Of a DNA stretch of 64,000 nucleotides, positions 35,627-47,022 are shown piece after piece (the stretch's first letter is position 1; every line of letters begins with the position of its first letter). Position numbers and translations under genes: made by a program. This DNA is from Dasypus novemcinctus (lineage: Eukaryota > Chordata > Mammalia > Cingulata > Dasypodidae): the NCBI RefSeq assembly GCF_030445035.2, contig NC_080683.1, positions 116,421,225 through 116,485,224 of the forward strand. The letters are read 5' to 3'. A model generated the notes under the pieces. That model was not told where the DNA came from. It was given only the letters and a program-made list of their open reading frames with translations, and made no database searches.

Positions 35627-36980
35627 TCAGAGTGGGCATGGGTCACTCCTCTCCGCTGCAACTCTCTTCTAACTAGCCTTCATACTGGAAATTGAATGAA
35701 GTCTCCAACATTTTGACATTAAGGGAATAGGAGGGTTCATGGCCAAGGGGATTTGTGGGCTTAGTCATGTTTCTCCAAAGGGAGAAAGCAAGAAGAAGAC
35801 TGAAATCCTGCAGTCCAAGAAGCAGCCTGTCACACTGGCTAGCACTGTGTCACGCCTCTCATGGTGTGTCCTGTTTTTTCCACACAATAACCCTGTTAAC
35901 TGTGCCTTCTCAAGCCCTAAACTTCCGTGGAGCCACTTGAGCTACAGGGAGGTGAAGTGGTATCTCAAGACACATTTTGAAATCTCGCAGAGCAGGGCCT
36001 GGTGGGTGGCAGGGCTCTCACCTGGTGACCAGCTGCTCCTGGGCCTGCTGGCTGCAGTGGAAAGTTTGGAATTCGTGCAGAGGAGGGCAGGGAACTGGCC
36101 ATGGCCTCTCCTGGTGGCCATGCCCCAATCTCTGGCCCAGGCTCTTCTGCCTTCTGTCCTGTTTGAATCTCTTCTGTGGGCTGTTCTTCTCCCTGTCCCC
36201 GGGAGTCTCCTTTTCACTCTGGGATGTGGGTGTTAGAGAAGGAAAACAGAGTCAGATTCTTCTCTGTTTCTACCAGGAGGGTTGGGTATGAAACTCTGAC
36301 CAGGAAATCCCAAGATCTCAAGGACTAGGCAGCAGGGAGGACTTGGATTTTTCAGGTTATTGACAGTGACAGAGAGACCCCACTCCCCACCCCACCCCCA
36401 CTCCGTGGGCGCCTACATTTGGTTGCACAGCAGGACACCTTCTCTTCTCTCTTTTGAACTGAAGTGAGTTTTGATACTCTGATGATAGGGTGAACCCTGA
36501 TTCCACATATTGGTAAATACCTGGAAGCTTCATTGTGGGTGAAAGACCCTGCCTTGCTGAATGAAATGAACAGATGATGCAGGGAAGAGAAATTTTAAAT
36601 GGCCTTGAAAATATTCACGGTAGATCACCTTTTACAAGGGAAAATGCAAATATGATATCTTTCCCATAGACACCAGACGAGAATTTGAAATGTTCTCACG
36701 CAATGTTGTCAGATGGCAGAGAAGAAGCCTGCTTTTTGGTCTTTAACTCTTTCAAGTGTTCTAGCCAAGACATTCAAACTTTATATATGCATCACCTCAG
36801 AGCAGGCCAGCCCATTCCCAGGAGTCTATTCTGGGTGAGCTGGAAACATTCAGATATTCAAGGGCATGGAATGTTCCCTTCAACCCCGCTGAAATGGCAA
36901 GAGGGAGGATTCCCATCTTGGTCCAAGGTAGTGAGAGCCTGGACCCCTGACTTCCTTCTCCTGACTAATGATGATGCAGC
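35627..36980. other. Spacer between unit B and the C-terminal RALGDS-like module
   Basis: GC-moderate sequence with a 165-codon plus-strand frame at 35,739-36,236. That frame has no domain, and the minus strand is equally open there. A short C-rich patch lies near 36,385. No splice-framed exon is recognised. Confidence 0.4.
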
Positions 36981-37004
36981 CCCGTCACCTGACCTGGAGG
37001 CTCA

Positions 37005-37070
37005 CAGTGCTGAGCTCTGTGAGATGGCAGGGTGCCCAGAAACATGGATTACCATATCATCCCCACAGTT
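37005..37070 (-). pseudogene. RALGDS-like RA-domain fragment
   Basis: The minus-strand reading GDDMVIHVSGHPAISQSSAL resembles the start of the Ras-association domain of RalGDS proteins (GD--IIRVS followed by a short acidic or polar loop), and then a stop. The RA domain binds active Ras in the parent. It lies 3' of the 111-bp exon on the same strand, as gene order predicts. The match is short, so confidence is modest. Confidence 0.4.
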
Positions 37071-37475
37071 TTTACGTAAAAATGACCCAGAAATGCAACC
37101 ATGAGTAAGAATAGAGAGGATATGTAGGGACAAATTATCTGACTGCCCGGGGACACCTGGGGTCAGGAGCACCTGAGGGGCAAGTAGAGCAAACAAACAA
37201 AAGCATAGCAACAACAAAGACCATCAAGTTTTAAAATGAAGTTGAGATATGATCAAAGTCTCTTCTGGTATTACATCAAACACTACTTGGTCAAGGCTGG
37301 GGCTGGGTGGTGGGTGTCATGGTTGGGTTTGTGGCTCAGATCCTGCTGGGAGTAGGACTGATCCCAACAGAAGGAGTCCTGGCAGGGAGCCTGGGTGTTT
37401 CCTGGGCAGGGTCTTGGACCTGGAGTCCCTGACTGTTAGGGACTCGGTGTTGAGAACCCTCTGCTTCCATCTCAC

Positions 37476-37586
37476 CTCCATCTTGCTCTGGTCTCCACTG
37501 GCAGCATGACACTCTGGGACCCTATTTAGGGAGGAGGTGTCATTGATCTCCGAGTCAGGGTCTGCACTGCTCTCATGGTTGGAGAC
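37476..37586 (-). pseudogene. RALGDS-like 111-bp exon (Ser-rich region before RA)
   Basis: Minus strand, acceptor 'tgtctttgcag' and donor 'gag|gtgaga', 111 bp and exactly 37 codons without a stop. It reads HESSADPDSEIND and later NRVPECHAASGDQSK, resembling the SSS-D-EIN---VPE---G-Q-K stretch between the CDC25 and RA domains of RalGDS. Phase-0 exon with consensus sites, still open. Confidence 0.5.
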
Positions 37587-37636
37587 CTGCAAAGACAGGG
37601 CTGTCAGTCAGGCCTGGAGGAATCAGGGCGCAGCCT

Positions 37637-37690
37637 GGCATTCTCCAAGTGGAGCAAGTCCACATGAAGTTCTCCTCCGAGATGAGGCAC
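37637..37690 (-). pseudogene. RALGDS-like CDC25 (RasGEF) catalytic fragment
   Basis: The minus-strand reading VPHLGGELHVDLLHLENA matches the conserved VP-LG-FL-DL--LDTA signature of RasGEF domains of this family. It sits upstream (minus sense) of the 111-bp exon. The surrounding frame soon stops, and the rest of the catalytic domain is missing. Confidence 0.5.
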
Positions 37691-37699
37691 AGCCTTTCT

Positions 37700-38720
37700 G
37701 TAGTCTTCCTCCCCGAGGGAACCAGCTTCACTGCTCAGGATCAACATCTGGGTAGAGCAGTGCCAGACCAGGGATCCCCATTCTGCACTGCCAGGCATTG
37801 CCTGGAAGGGAACAGGACGAGCCAACTGGCATCTACATCCCAATTCTGTTCCTGCCCAGCAATGTCCACTCTCATGACCTTCCCCTGCACACACCCCTGC
37901 TGGAGGGGAAGAGCTGAGGCTGCCCAGGTAGAACCACAGGCTCGGCCTGGCCTCCATCACTTGTCCACCCCCTGGGTCACCTCATGGTTCCTCCTTGTAA
38001 AAGGCCACAGCCAATGCCTGCAGTGTCGGATAAGGCTCTCGCTATGGGGCTGTTTGGCCCGGGAGCCTCAGGGAGCTCGGAGGCAGCAAGTGAACATCTT
38101 GCTGCCTCGAGTTTCTCTGCCCGAGTGAGCAGTTAGGGGCTGTCTCTAGAATGTGGGTGCCTGGTTACCAGGTTCCAAGTTCTGTTGGGCTCCATCTCCA
38201 AGGAAGTGAGGTCAGTTCCTGGGTCCCCTTCCTTGTGCCCCTTTCCTGGACAACAACTCCTCAAGGACCCCTGTGGGCTGCTGATGCTCACCATCCTCTC
38301 CCATGTCCTTTCCCAACTGTGCTCAATGTCACCAGCACAGCATCCAGCCTGGGGGTGTCAGGACCCATCTGAGGGGAAGGAGCTGGGTTCAGACCCAGGC
38401 CTCCTCCTGCCTGTTCTGTGACACTGGATGAGTCTGTGTGACCCTCAGGGTCTCCTCAGTCTCCCCTCCTGCACAATGGGACCAATCTAGCTCCTCCTTC
38501 CCAGAAGGGCCTTCAGCTAGATGGGAGCTCATTCCTAGAAACATGACGGCTGGTGTCATGTGTACCCACTGCATGAAGGGAGAAGAAGGAAGTTGTGCAG
38601 GAAGGGGTGGGCAGCAGCATGGACACAACTCAAAACAGGGCTTAGATTAGGGTTTGTGATCTTGGAAAGCCAGTTACCACTTCGGCTTCATTTTTAAGTC
38701 CACAGCAGGAGGGGTTTGAA
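37700..38720. other. Right flank of the array; MIR at 38,380-38,490
   Basis: A reversed MIR core is seen at 38,440-38,490 ('cctcagtctcccctcctgca' then 'caatgggacc'). The remainder is GC-rich and unassigned. It may contain further decayed exons of the same array. Confidence 0.4.
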
Positions 38721-38729
38721 ATTTAGTGA

Positions 38730-38870
38730 TATCAGAACTTGTCACACTCAGTGTAAAACCCTCCAAAGATCTCTCATTCTGTATTGTATCATATCCAGGC
38801 TCCTACAAAGTTTGTCTTTCCCAGACCCGTGGACTTGTGGTCTGGCATCCCATGCTCTGTGTCACTCCAA
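38730..38870 (+). repeat. L2 LINE fragment
   Basis: 'taaaaccctccaaagatctc' followed by 'atccaggctcctacaaag' is the L2 3' region order. Old fragment. Confidence 0.45.
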
Positions 38871-39009
38871 GCCCTCTGAACCCCAAACCTCCAAGCCTGT
38901 AGCTGCTCAGAAGGACACTCAGGGTGTAGAGCATATTTTCCAGTGTCTCAGAGCATCGTGCATCATTGTGGAGAACCACTGCCAAGTATAGTTCTTCCTG
39001 GTGTGTAAT

Positions 39010-39560
39010 GCTTGGGTTCACCCACACTATGTACCCAATTTATAGAGGAGGAACCTGAGCCTTCTCTCCGACAGCCTCCACCCTAGCCCCAGGTGCCCAG
39101 AGCAGTGCAGGCAGGACCCCAGCTCTGTCCTCTCCTGGCTTCCCTGGGGATGCCCAGGCCCGCAGATCCCTGGGAACCTCAGGCTGCCCTGCACCCATCA
39201 ACCCGGCGTCTGGCCTCCCTGGGCTGTGGACCTGCAGGCAGCCTTAGGACAGCGAGGTGGGAAGTGTGTCAGGCCCGTCTCCCACCACCTTCCCCCTTTC
39301 AGCTACAGGGTGGGAGTGGCCCTGGGAGGAGTCAGGCACCCTGGGCAGTCTAAAATGTGCACAAGGGAGCAGTTCCCGCTGTCAGGGCGCCCCTCGTGGC
39401 CCAGCGCTGTTCCCCATTTTGTGGAGGAGCCTCAGATTCCAGCCCTCGTGGTCCCCAGCTCTCTGGAATCACACCCCGCAGGAAGTTGGGACTCAGAATC
39501 ACTGCTCTGGGCCATCCCAGGTTGCGTGCTGATGCTTGGGGTGTTTGTGCTTAAATTTTC
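39010..39560. repeat. Duplication a, copy 2 (paralogue of 1-1.4 kb)
   Basis: See the entry at 1-1,400. Direct orientation; the shorter of the two copies because the CpG-rich 400-1,070 part is missing here. Bases 39,560-39,950 next to it are unassigned. Confidence 0.6.
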
Positions 39561-39954
39561 CCTACATTTTGAATTGTTCCTTTTCTCTCTTACCCCTGTG
39601 TTTGGCTTAGCTATTGCCACCCTGCTCCTTACACAGCTCCTTAGCTTGAACTCCTATCCATTTTCTCCAGGCTCAGAGAATTGCCAGCTGTGTATGAAGT
39701 TAGTGTTTCCTTAAGACTAAGATTCTTGTGGTGGTTCCTAGTGAAACTCCCACCATCTCTGCAGTGGTCTTCCTTTAGAGTCCCTGTGTTCTCCAGCTGC
39801 CTCTCCTTATCTGGGGAACCTCAGTCCACCAGCCATGTTCAAATAACTATTTAAAATTCAAAAGGGAGGGGGTTAGGGTTTACATCCTTTTTCTCCCATG
39901 AGGCTCCTCAGTATATGTGCATGCTTACCCACACTCGTTCTTCTCAAACACCTT

Positions 39955-40450
39955 TTAAATAATTTTTATTAATTTCTAAAAACCTTTAGATTACAGAAAT
40001 GTTACATGAAAAATATAAGGGATTCCTATATGTCCAACTCCCTCCCCTTACCACAATTTTCACCATTAACAACATCCTTTATTGTGTGGTTCATTTGTTA
40101 CAGTTGATGAAAACATATTGCGGCATTGCCAATAACCACAGACTATAGTTTACAATTTGATTTACTTTTTTCTGCAGAATTTTGTAAGTTATGACAAAAT
40201 ATATAATGACCGGTATCCATCACTGCAATGTCAGGGATCAATTCCAATGTCTGGAAAATGCCCCCTTCTGACACCAGTTCTTCCCTCTCCCATCTCTCAG
40301 AACCTCTGGTGCCCACTGCCTTTACGCCAATCATCAGTTCTTCCATGGCTAGAATAATAATAAGTCTGTAATAGAATTATAATACGTCTACTTTAGTCCA
40401 TTGTTAATTCTCCAAGCTTGAAGACTTTGGGATGGTGATGCCCAATCTGC
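39955..40450 (-). repeat. L1 3' UTR, antisense copy 4
   Basis: 'ttagattacagaaatgttac', 'gggattcctatatgtccaac', 'agttatgacaaaat' and 'tcttccatggctagaataat' in the family order. Confidence 0.65.
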
Positions 40451-40661
40451 TCCTAATTAACAAACAGTAATGAATAAATAGTAAATAAATGTAAAAGGCC
40501 TTTTACCTCCTTCTTCCTTACTAGCATTGTGTACCCACTTGCCTTCCATCTGCAGAATCGCCTCCACAGGGTCATTCTAGCAAAGGGAAGTTTTCCCTAA
40601 CCAGACACCCCCCTAGAATCCATTCTTGCTCAACCAACCCTCAGTTGATTCTTAGGGATTC

Positions 40662-41095
40662 TTTTTTTTTTTTTTTTGGTAAATGAACATGGGTCAGAAA
40701 CAGGAAGAAAAAGGGTTTGGGCCCGTCCCAGGTGTGCGCAGACCTGGTGGCGCGCGTGGATTCTTGGCCTCACTGGTAAGCAGCTGTCCCTGTGGGAAGG
40801 CGGCCGTGTCCGGGGGTCTCTGCGGAGGCGTCTGGGCTGCTGCACAGGGAAGGCCTCCTGAGGCCCTGCAGCTGCGCTGGGCGCCAGGACCCCACAAGGA
40901 AGGTCCAGGACAAGGAGGGCGGCCTGCGGGGACCAGCCCCGTGCTGGGCCGTGGAGGAGAGCCGCGGGGTGAGGCTGCTTGACTGCGGGAGCACGGGCGA
41001 CAGTCCCCATCCGTGCCCCACTAGCAGAGTCGGCCTCACTGTCCCTTCCTGTTCTGCGCTGAGCATGACCCTCAGCCATTTCTCCAGCTAAGACG
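40662..41095 (-). pseudogene. CpG-rich retrocopy-like block ending in poly(A) on the minus strand
   Basis: A run of 16 T (40,662-40,677) lies at one edge of a CpG-rich block of about 420 bases surrounded by AT-rich L1 DNA. On the minus strand it reads as GC-rich sequence ending in poly(A), which is what a reverse-transcribed, inserted RNA looks like. A 226-codon minus-strand frame crosses it, but continues into L1 and into the poly(A), so it is not a gene model. I found no convincing target duplication and do not recognise the parent RNA. Confidence 0.4.
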
Positions 41096-41099
41096 CCAA

Positions 41100-41970
41100 A
41101 GGGAGGGCTGCGGCCTGCAAGGGAAAAGCAAGGGTGAGAGACTCGGAGAAGGGCGTAGAAATGAAGATCGTTAGGAAGGGTAAATGAAAGGGTAAAAACA
41201 CAGAGATTAGCACGAGATGCCCACAGAAAGCCAAAGGGCATAATGGAAGAAGTGAGCAAAGCCTTCACAGTAATGACATTGCGTGTTATTGGCTTGAGAT
41301 CCCCAATCAACAGACACAGACTGTTTTTCCAAAAGGAAAATGAAAGTTGGAAAACATCAGTATTCCTTTTTTACTTAACAATTTGTATTTTTGCACATAT
41401 ATATGTAAAATGTATCATGCACCAGGTATGAGCTGGGAAAAATACACAAAGCTGTTGTACATTATTTACACTGGGGTGGTGGGAGTATAAGGACTTTCAC
41501 ATTTTCCGTTCTGTTTAATATTTGAATATTGTACAAGATTTATTATGCATATAATAAATATTAATAAGGTTTTTAAGTGGGAAAAATAATACTTGGTGTC
41601 AAAAAAAAAACATAGACTGATAGAATGAATTTAAAAACCAGCCATCTTATGCTGTGTACAATAGACTCACCGCAATCATAAGGATACAAATAGGTTGACA
41701 GTGAAATGATGGAAAAAGATATCCCACAAGTAACAACAAAAATAAACTTGTTGTAATGATTCTAATATCAGACAAAACAAATTTTAAATGCAAAATTGTT
41801 GTGAGAGATGAAGAAGGCCATTATACTGTAATAAAAGGGTCACTTCACCCATAAGGAATAACTATAATAAATGTTTATTTACCTAATGGGGAAACCCTAG
41901 ATAAATACAGCACATACTTGCAAAACTGAAGAGGGAAGTAAGTAATTCCACAATAGTTCCCAACTTTATA
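41100..41970 (+). repeat. L1 fragment, sense, endonuclease region
   Basis: Parallels 55,140-55,620: 'gaagtgagcaaagccttcac', 'tcagacaaaacaaatttta' and 'gagatgaagaaggcca' in order. Bases 41,340-41,610 are an unrelated AT-rich interruption. Stops break the frame. Confidence 0.6.
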
Positions 41971-41974
41971 AGTT

Positions 41975-44900
41975 AGATGATGAGTGCTTAGCTGTTTACT
42001 CTATTATTTCATATTTTCAACATTTATATCCTAAAAAAGGAAAGTGGGTCATGTGGAAGGTGAACCTGTAGCCTTGAGGGTAGGTGAGAGGAGAGAGTGG
42101 GCCTCTTTTCCTGGTAGAACCCCAGGAAGTTTCCAAGCTTGTGGCATCTGAAGGAGAACAGCTTCATGGGGCAGGACAAGGAAAGTCAAGGAGCAGATTC
42201 GCACCCTTGGATGTGCTTCTTTATCACGTGGACGCTCCTTGAGCCACAGTCCCCATTCAGGAGGTCTGGGGAAGGGCACTGGGTTCTGTACATTGAGGAC
42301 CAAAGAATTAAAAGATAAAATACACTTTGTAAAATCTCCTACTCAATCGCTTCCTCTGCCAGTCCCAGGTCTCAGAGCAGGTAGCTATAACAAGTTCCCC
42401 CTAGAGACAAAGGAAGCTCTCATAGACCAAGTAGAAGATTTTCCTGGGGAAGGTCTGGAGTGTCGTTGGTTCAAAGCTTGAAATAGCTCTGCAGCTTCAC
42501 ATGCAATTTAGATAGGAGGAAGGGAAAGGAAGCTCCACCAAGGGGTGAAACACAATGAAGAATTTCACGAATGAGGAGCAAGACCTCCCTACTTTACTAC
42601 ATGCAGGAGTCCAAGCTGAATAAACCATCTACACCAAAGTGTAGTTTTCCTGGGTGAGTCCATTGAACTGCCGATGAGATGTTACAACTCCATTGAGATT
42701 CAGGGCTCAGCCAGCACATGGACAGCCCAAAGATCTAAAAATCCTGGATGTATACCTACCAACTCTAATACTAATTATAGGTTCAAATGGAAGGACAGAA
42801 GAGTCATCCTTAAGAAAACCACTGCTGAATCTAAATTCTGTCACACTGGGGAGCATAAATACCAGATTTGGACCCACTGGGAAGTAGCCAAATTCCTGAG
42901 CTATCTGCCCTGACTATAGTGTCTAGTGTCTGAATGTCTCCATATCCCAGAGGAGCCTTGCTATTTGGTGTTGTATCTATTTTGGCTGTCAATGATTTCC
43001 TGTTGAGATGTGCAGAAGGGCTACATCTGAGATGGCCTCCTGAATCATTTTGAAGTCTCTTAGCCATAAAAATGCATTTGTCTTTAGTATTTTCCCCTTT
43101 TAGTCAAGGTGGTTTTTTTTCCAGTTGCGTTGCTTGTTGGTACTTGGTAGCAATCCATCAGTGTCAAGGAAGTTCATCCCTGGAGTCATGTCCCACGCTG
43201 GGGCAAAGTTATTGCTTATATTTGCTGAGTTTGGCGTAGAAAGGCCACATTTGAGCAACAAGGAGGTGCCCGGTAGGTAAATCTTAGACATCTTAAGTCA
43301 CTAGGCTAACTTTCCACTTGAAGAGCAAAGGCTAATAAGCACAGTAATCAACATCAAGCGTCCTTCAATAGACCATTGTCCTTCACAAGTCATTGTCCCT
43401 GTACTTGGGGCATTCGATTCTTCCCTTAGGGAATGTGGCAGAGCAGCACTAGATGGGAATTTTATATTCTTTTGGTTATTGTGTGATTCTCCACCGTGAC
43501 AATGCCTCATGTACATTTGAACACATTTATATGCCTTATATGCATAATCAGGTGAACTCCTCCCATGTATCTCCCTTCACTGACACCCCACACAAATGAT
43601 CTTCCTTCCACAGTTGTAACCCTTCTGTGATCTAAAACCTCTTCAAAAAGGAAGCCAATAAAATAGCCACATACAATTAATAAGAAAGTGAAATAATATT
43701 GATAGTTTTATACACAAGACATATAATGCAGAACAAATTGATAAAAAGTAAAAATGAAGTAATATTTTTTAAAAATTGGGATATTAAACAATAATGTAAA
43801 AATATGTAAAGAAAAAGAAAAAAAACCTTTTTTTTTGGCATTTTGCCTTTCATCGCTCTAAGACTGTTGTCCTGTATGTACAGTGACATTTTCTTCCATT
43901 TATTCCCCCAGTGTTTTACTCTTTTTTTTTTTTTTTAATTTTTTCTTCAAAGAATTTCTAAGTCACAGTAGTGTCATGTACAGAATATGGGGTATTCCCA
44001 TCTACCCAACATCCTGTACCTTTTTCCTTTTCCCCCATCAATAACTTTTTATCTATGGATGGTACATTTGCTGCAATTGATGCACAAATAGTTAACTTAG
44101 CTACTAATCATCATCAATGGTTCACATTATGGTTTACATTTTGGATCATGTATTTTTAGAAAATCTGATAAAATTTAATGTGGCCTGTATTCATCATTGC
44201 AAGGTCCTGCAGAACACTTCCATCACCCCCCAAAAATCCCTTGTTGCACCTTTTTTATTCCTCCCTCCTCCTCCCATTGGGCTCACTGAGACTACCAGAC
44301 ATCACTCTTTGAAGGACAGGATTCATCATAACTTACATCTTCACTGATAGCTTGACACTCTAGTCTATCCTCCCCTATTAGGCACTGCCAATGTTCTCAA
44401 GTGACTCTCGTCCCTCTGTTTGAGAACATAGAGAGCCTTCCTAGGATGGGAATCCAAAAGCTTCCCATTCATTATGTGGGTCTTTACTTACTGATGCAAC
44501 ACGATCATTCACATGCTCCCTAGAAGACTGCCCCAGGTGTGCCCTGGCCCAAATATCCCCCCATCTAACACCCTAAACCCGTAACCCTTCCTTGTCATTT
44601 GCCAAATGAGCATTCCCAACATTGTAATTTCAACCACGCACCTGCCATTCCCAGTGTTCTGCTGTTCCATCCCCCAAACCTCCCCCATTTCCAGGACCAT
44701 CCAACCCACCCTCCCCACACTATCCCTCTGTGTAGCCTGCACCATGAAAGACAATACCATCATTATACCCTGTCACGTCCCTTCACTGCACAATACACTT
44801 TTCCACCTTGTCATAGATTTTGCCCAAGTGGGCGTTGGCTCACAACCTTCTTCTCCCTTTCTAATTCCTGTAAAATTATCTTCCAGATGCTAGCTCTGTG

Positions 44901-45690
44901 AATCTGCTCAAGATGCATAGTTTATATCAGTGATGTCATTTAATAATGGCCCTTCAGTGCCTGGCTTACTTCACTCTACATGAGATCCTCAAGGTTCTTC
45001 CATGTTATCCCATTTCTTAGTCCTGTATTCCTTCTTACGGCTGAGTACTATTCCATTGTATGTATATAACTCATTATGTTTATACATTCTTCAGGTGATG
45101 AGCATTTGGGTTGATTCCAACTTTTGGCAATATTGAATAATGCCACTATGAACATTGGTACACACATATCTGTTCGTGTCCTTGCTTTCAACTCTTCTGT
45201 GTATATACCTAGCAGTGGAATTGCTGGATCATATGGCATGTCTATAATTAGCTTTTTGAGGAATTGCCAGACTGTCCTTCACAATGACTGCACCATGCAC
45301 CATTCTACGTTCGTACCAGCAGTGGATGAGTATTCCCGTTTTTCTGCATCCTCTCCAACACTTGTAGTCCTCTGTCTTTTTAATATATGCCAGTCTAATG
45401 GGTGTAAGATGGTATCTCATTGCAGTTTCGATTTGCATTTCCCTAATAGCTAGTGATGTTGAGCATCTTTTCCTGTGCTCCTTGGCCATTTGTATTTTTT
45501 CTTTGGACAAGTGTCTGTTCAAATCTCTTGCCCATTTTTTAACAGGTTGTTTGTCATTTTATTTTTGAGATATAGGATTTCTTTATAAATGCTGGATATT
45601 AGGCTCCTATCAAATATATGGTTACCACATATTCTCTCCAATGAGTAGGCTGCTTTTTTATTTACTTGACAAACCCCTTGGAGGCGCAAA
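41975..45690. repeat. Duplication c, copy 2 (paralogue of 13.67-18.95 kb)
   Basis: Direct-orientation paralogue. It lacks the 13,760-14,190 repeat and about 1.1 kb corresponding to 14,870-15,980, including the SINE at 15,030. From 42,640 it holds the L1 3' UTR, and from 43,900 to 45,690 the antisense L1 3' region and ORF2 end ('tattccattgtatgtatata', 'gaacattggtacacacat'). Similarity ends abruptly near 45,695. The part at 42,050-42,630 is not L1, which argues for duplication of the locus and not two separate L1 insertions. Confidence 0.6.
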
Positions 45691-45694
45691 AGTT

Positions 45695-46178
45695 TTTAAC
45701 TTTTCCCCCTTTCTCCCATCCTCACTTCCCTGTATCCCAGGAAAGTGGGAAAGTTGTGTGAGGACTCCCCTTGGACATTCAATTGGGACCTGGTGAACCA
45801 ACACACCACAGAAAATAATGACTTAGTTTCCTTGAGAGGGAGCACCCACACCGTGCCAGGAACCTACATATGCTATTGGAAGCCTACAAAGCACGTCCTA
45901 TTGCCCCCTCCCTTAGGTGTGTTACTGAGGACTAGTTAATATTCTGACTCCACCTTCTCCCAGACCAAGTTTCCCTATCCCAGGGCTTTTACGTAAATCG
46001 GGCTCTCTCAGCAGATTCACCTCTCCTCTCTTCCTACCCTCTCCCCAAGCCAGCTGGTATGCTCCTCCAAGCTTGAAAAAAGGGGGGACCAGAAGATTGA
46101 ACCTGCTCTCCTCGGGCCCCTAACCACCCCTCACCCAAACCCTCCCACTCTCGGAATTTGTCCGAGACTGGAGGGCTA
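45695..46178 (+). other. Possible retroviral env-like relic, weak
   Basis: A 64-codon frame at 45,745-45,939 has a composition reminiscent of the start of a gammaretroviral-type env surface region (aromatic- and Asn-rich). There is no supporting pol or LTR nearby. It is broken and very short, so treat it as a guess. Confidence 0.2.
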
Positions 46179-46300
46179 GGGGAATGCCGGAGTTCGGGGA
46201 GTGCTGGGTTCGGGGAATGTGGGGTTCAGGGAATGCGAGGTTCAGAGCACACGGGTTCGGGGGTTATGTGTTTGGGGAACATGGGGCTCAGGAATGCTGC
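46179..46300. repeat. Minisatellite, about 16-bp unit
   Basis: Seven to eight imperfect copies of a unit like 'ggggaatgcggggttc' follow each other; variation between units is high. The long frames through it are repeat artefacts. Bases 46,330-47,000 have no supported gene. Confidence 0.7.
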
Positions 46301-47008
46301 TGTGCACCTGGCGGTGTTCAGGGAACGCTGTGGCCATCGGCCCCAGGGGAAGGGTTTTGCCTTCCCGCAGCCTCCACCGCTAACGTCAGAAACCCGCGGT
46401 TTCACCTTGAGCAAGCACGGCTTTTGTCTCTGTCTCTCCAGATCGATGTCCAGACACCTCCTGCTTTGTAGGTTCCTAAAACTGGTCCCTTGGCCCACCC
46501 TACCATATTTTTAATCTCTATAATTGTGTCTTTCCTTCCCATCAGCTGTGCTCCTTTCTTGCAGACTTTCAAGGTGTTCTTCTACTCACTGTGTCATCTT
46601 AATATCCATTATCTCTTTAGTCCTATTCTCCTTCATCTCCTTAAATTGACTATGAGGTTTGTGAGAACATTATTTATAAGTTGTCTTAAATCCTGCGTTT
46701 TTTTTGGATTCTTTGTTTGGTTGGGCCAAATCTTCATCTTTCTTTACAAGGATTCTATAAATTGTTCATTTTTAGTCACCTGATTAGGTTGGTGATTTTG
46801 CCTTGTTGATCAATTTCTCTCTCGCCTAGTGGTTTTATTTCACAGTTCTTCTTTAATATTTGGATTAGTTTTTCTAAAACGTCAAGATAGCCCACGTAAG
46901 TAAGTAATCCCAATTGGGGCAGGAAGCCACTAATGGGGCCTGGGCGGGTCTACTGTGCTGGGGACAGAAACAGGAGAGAGGCCTGTCTTCCTCCACTTTC
47001 CTGGCTGG

Positions 47009-47022
47009 CCAGCAGATGGCGC
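47009..47022 (+). promoter_or_regulatory. CTCF core motif
   Basis: 'ccagcagatggcgc' agrees with the CTCF core CCASYAGRKGGCRS at every position. It lies about 3.5 kb upstream of PEX7 exon 1 in non-repeat sequence. Occupancy is not known; the match is direct. Confidence 0.6.

Noticed and set aside
35739-36236. 165-codon plus-strand frame
   Set aside because: No domain, the opposite strand is equally open, and no splice or promoter context supports it.
27914-38000. RALGDS-like block as a processed retrocopy
   Set aside because: Consensus splice sites and intron sequence are retained around each exon relic, so duplication was at the DNA level.
40630-41310. 226-codon minus-strand frame
   Set aside because: It runs from L1 sequence through a GC-rich block into a poly(A) tract; composition and content are not those of one protein.
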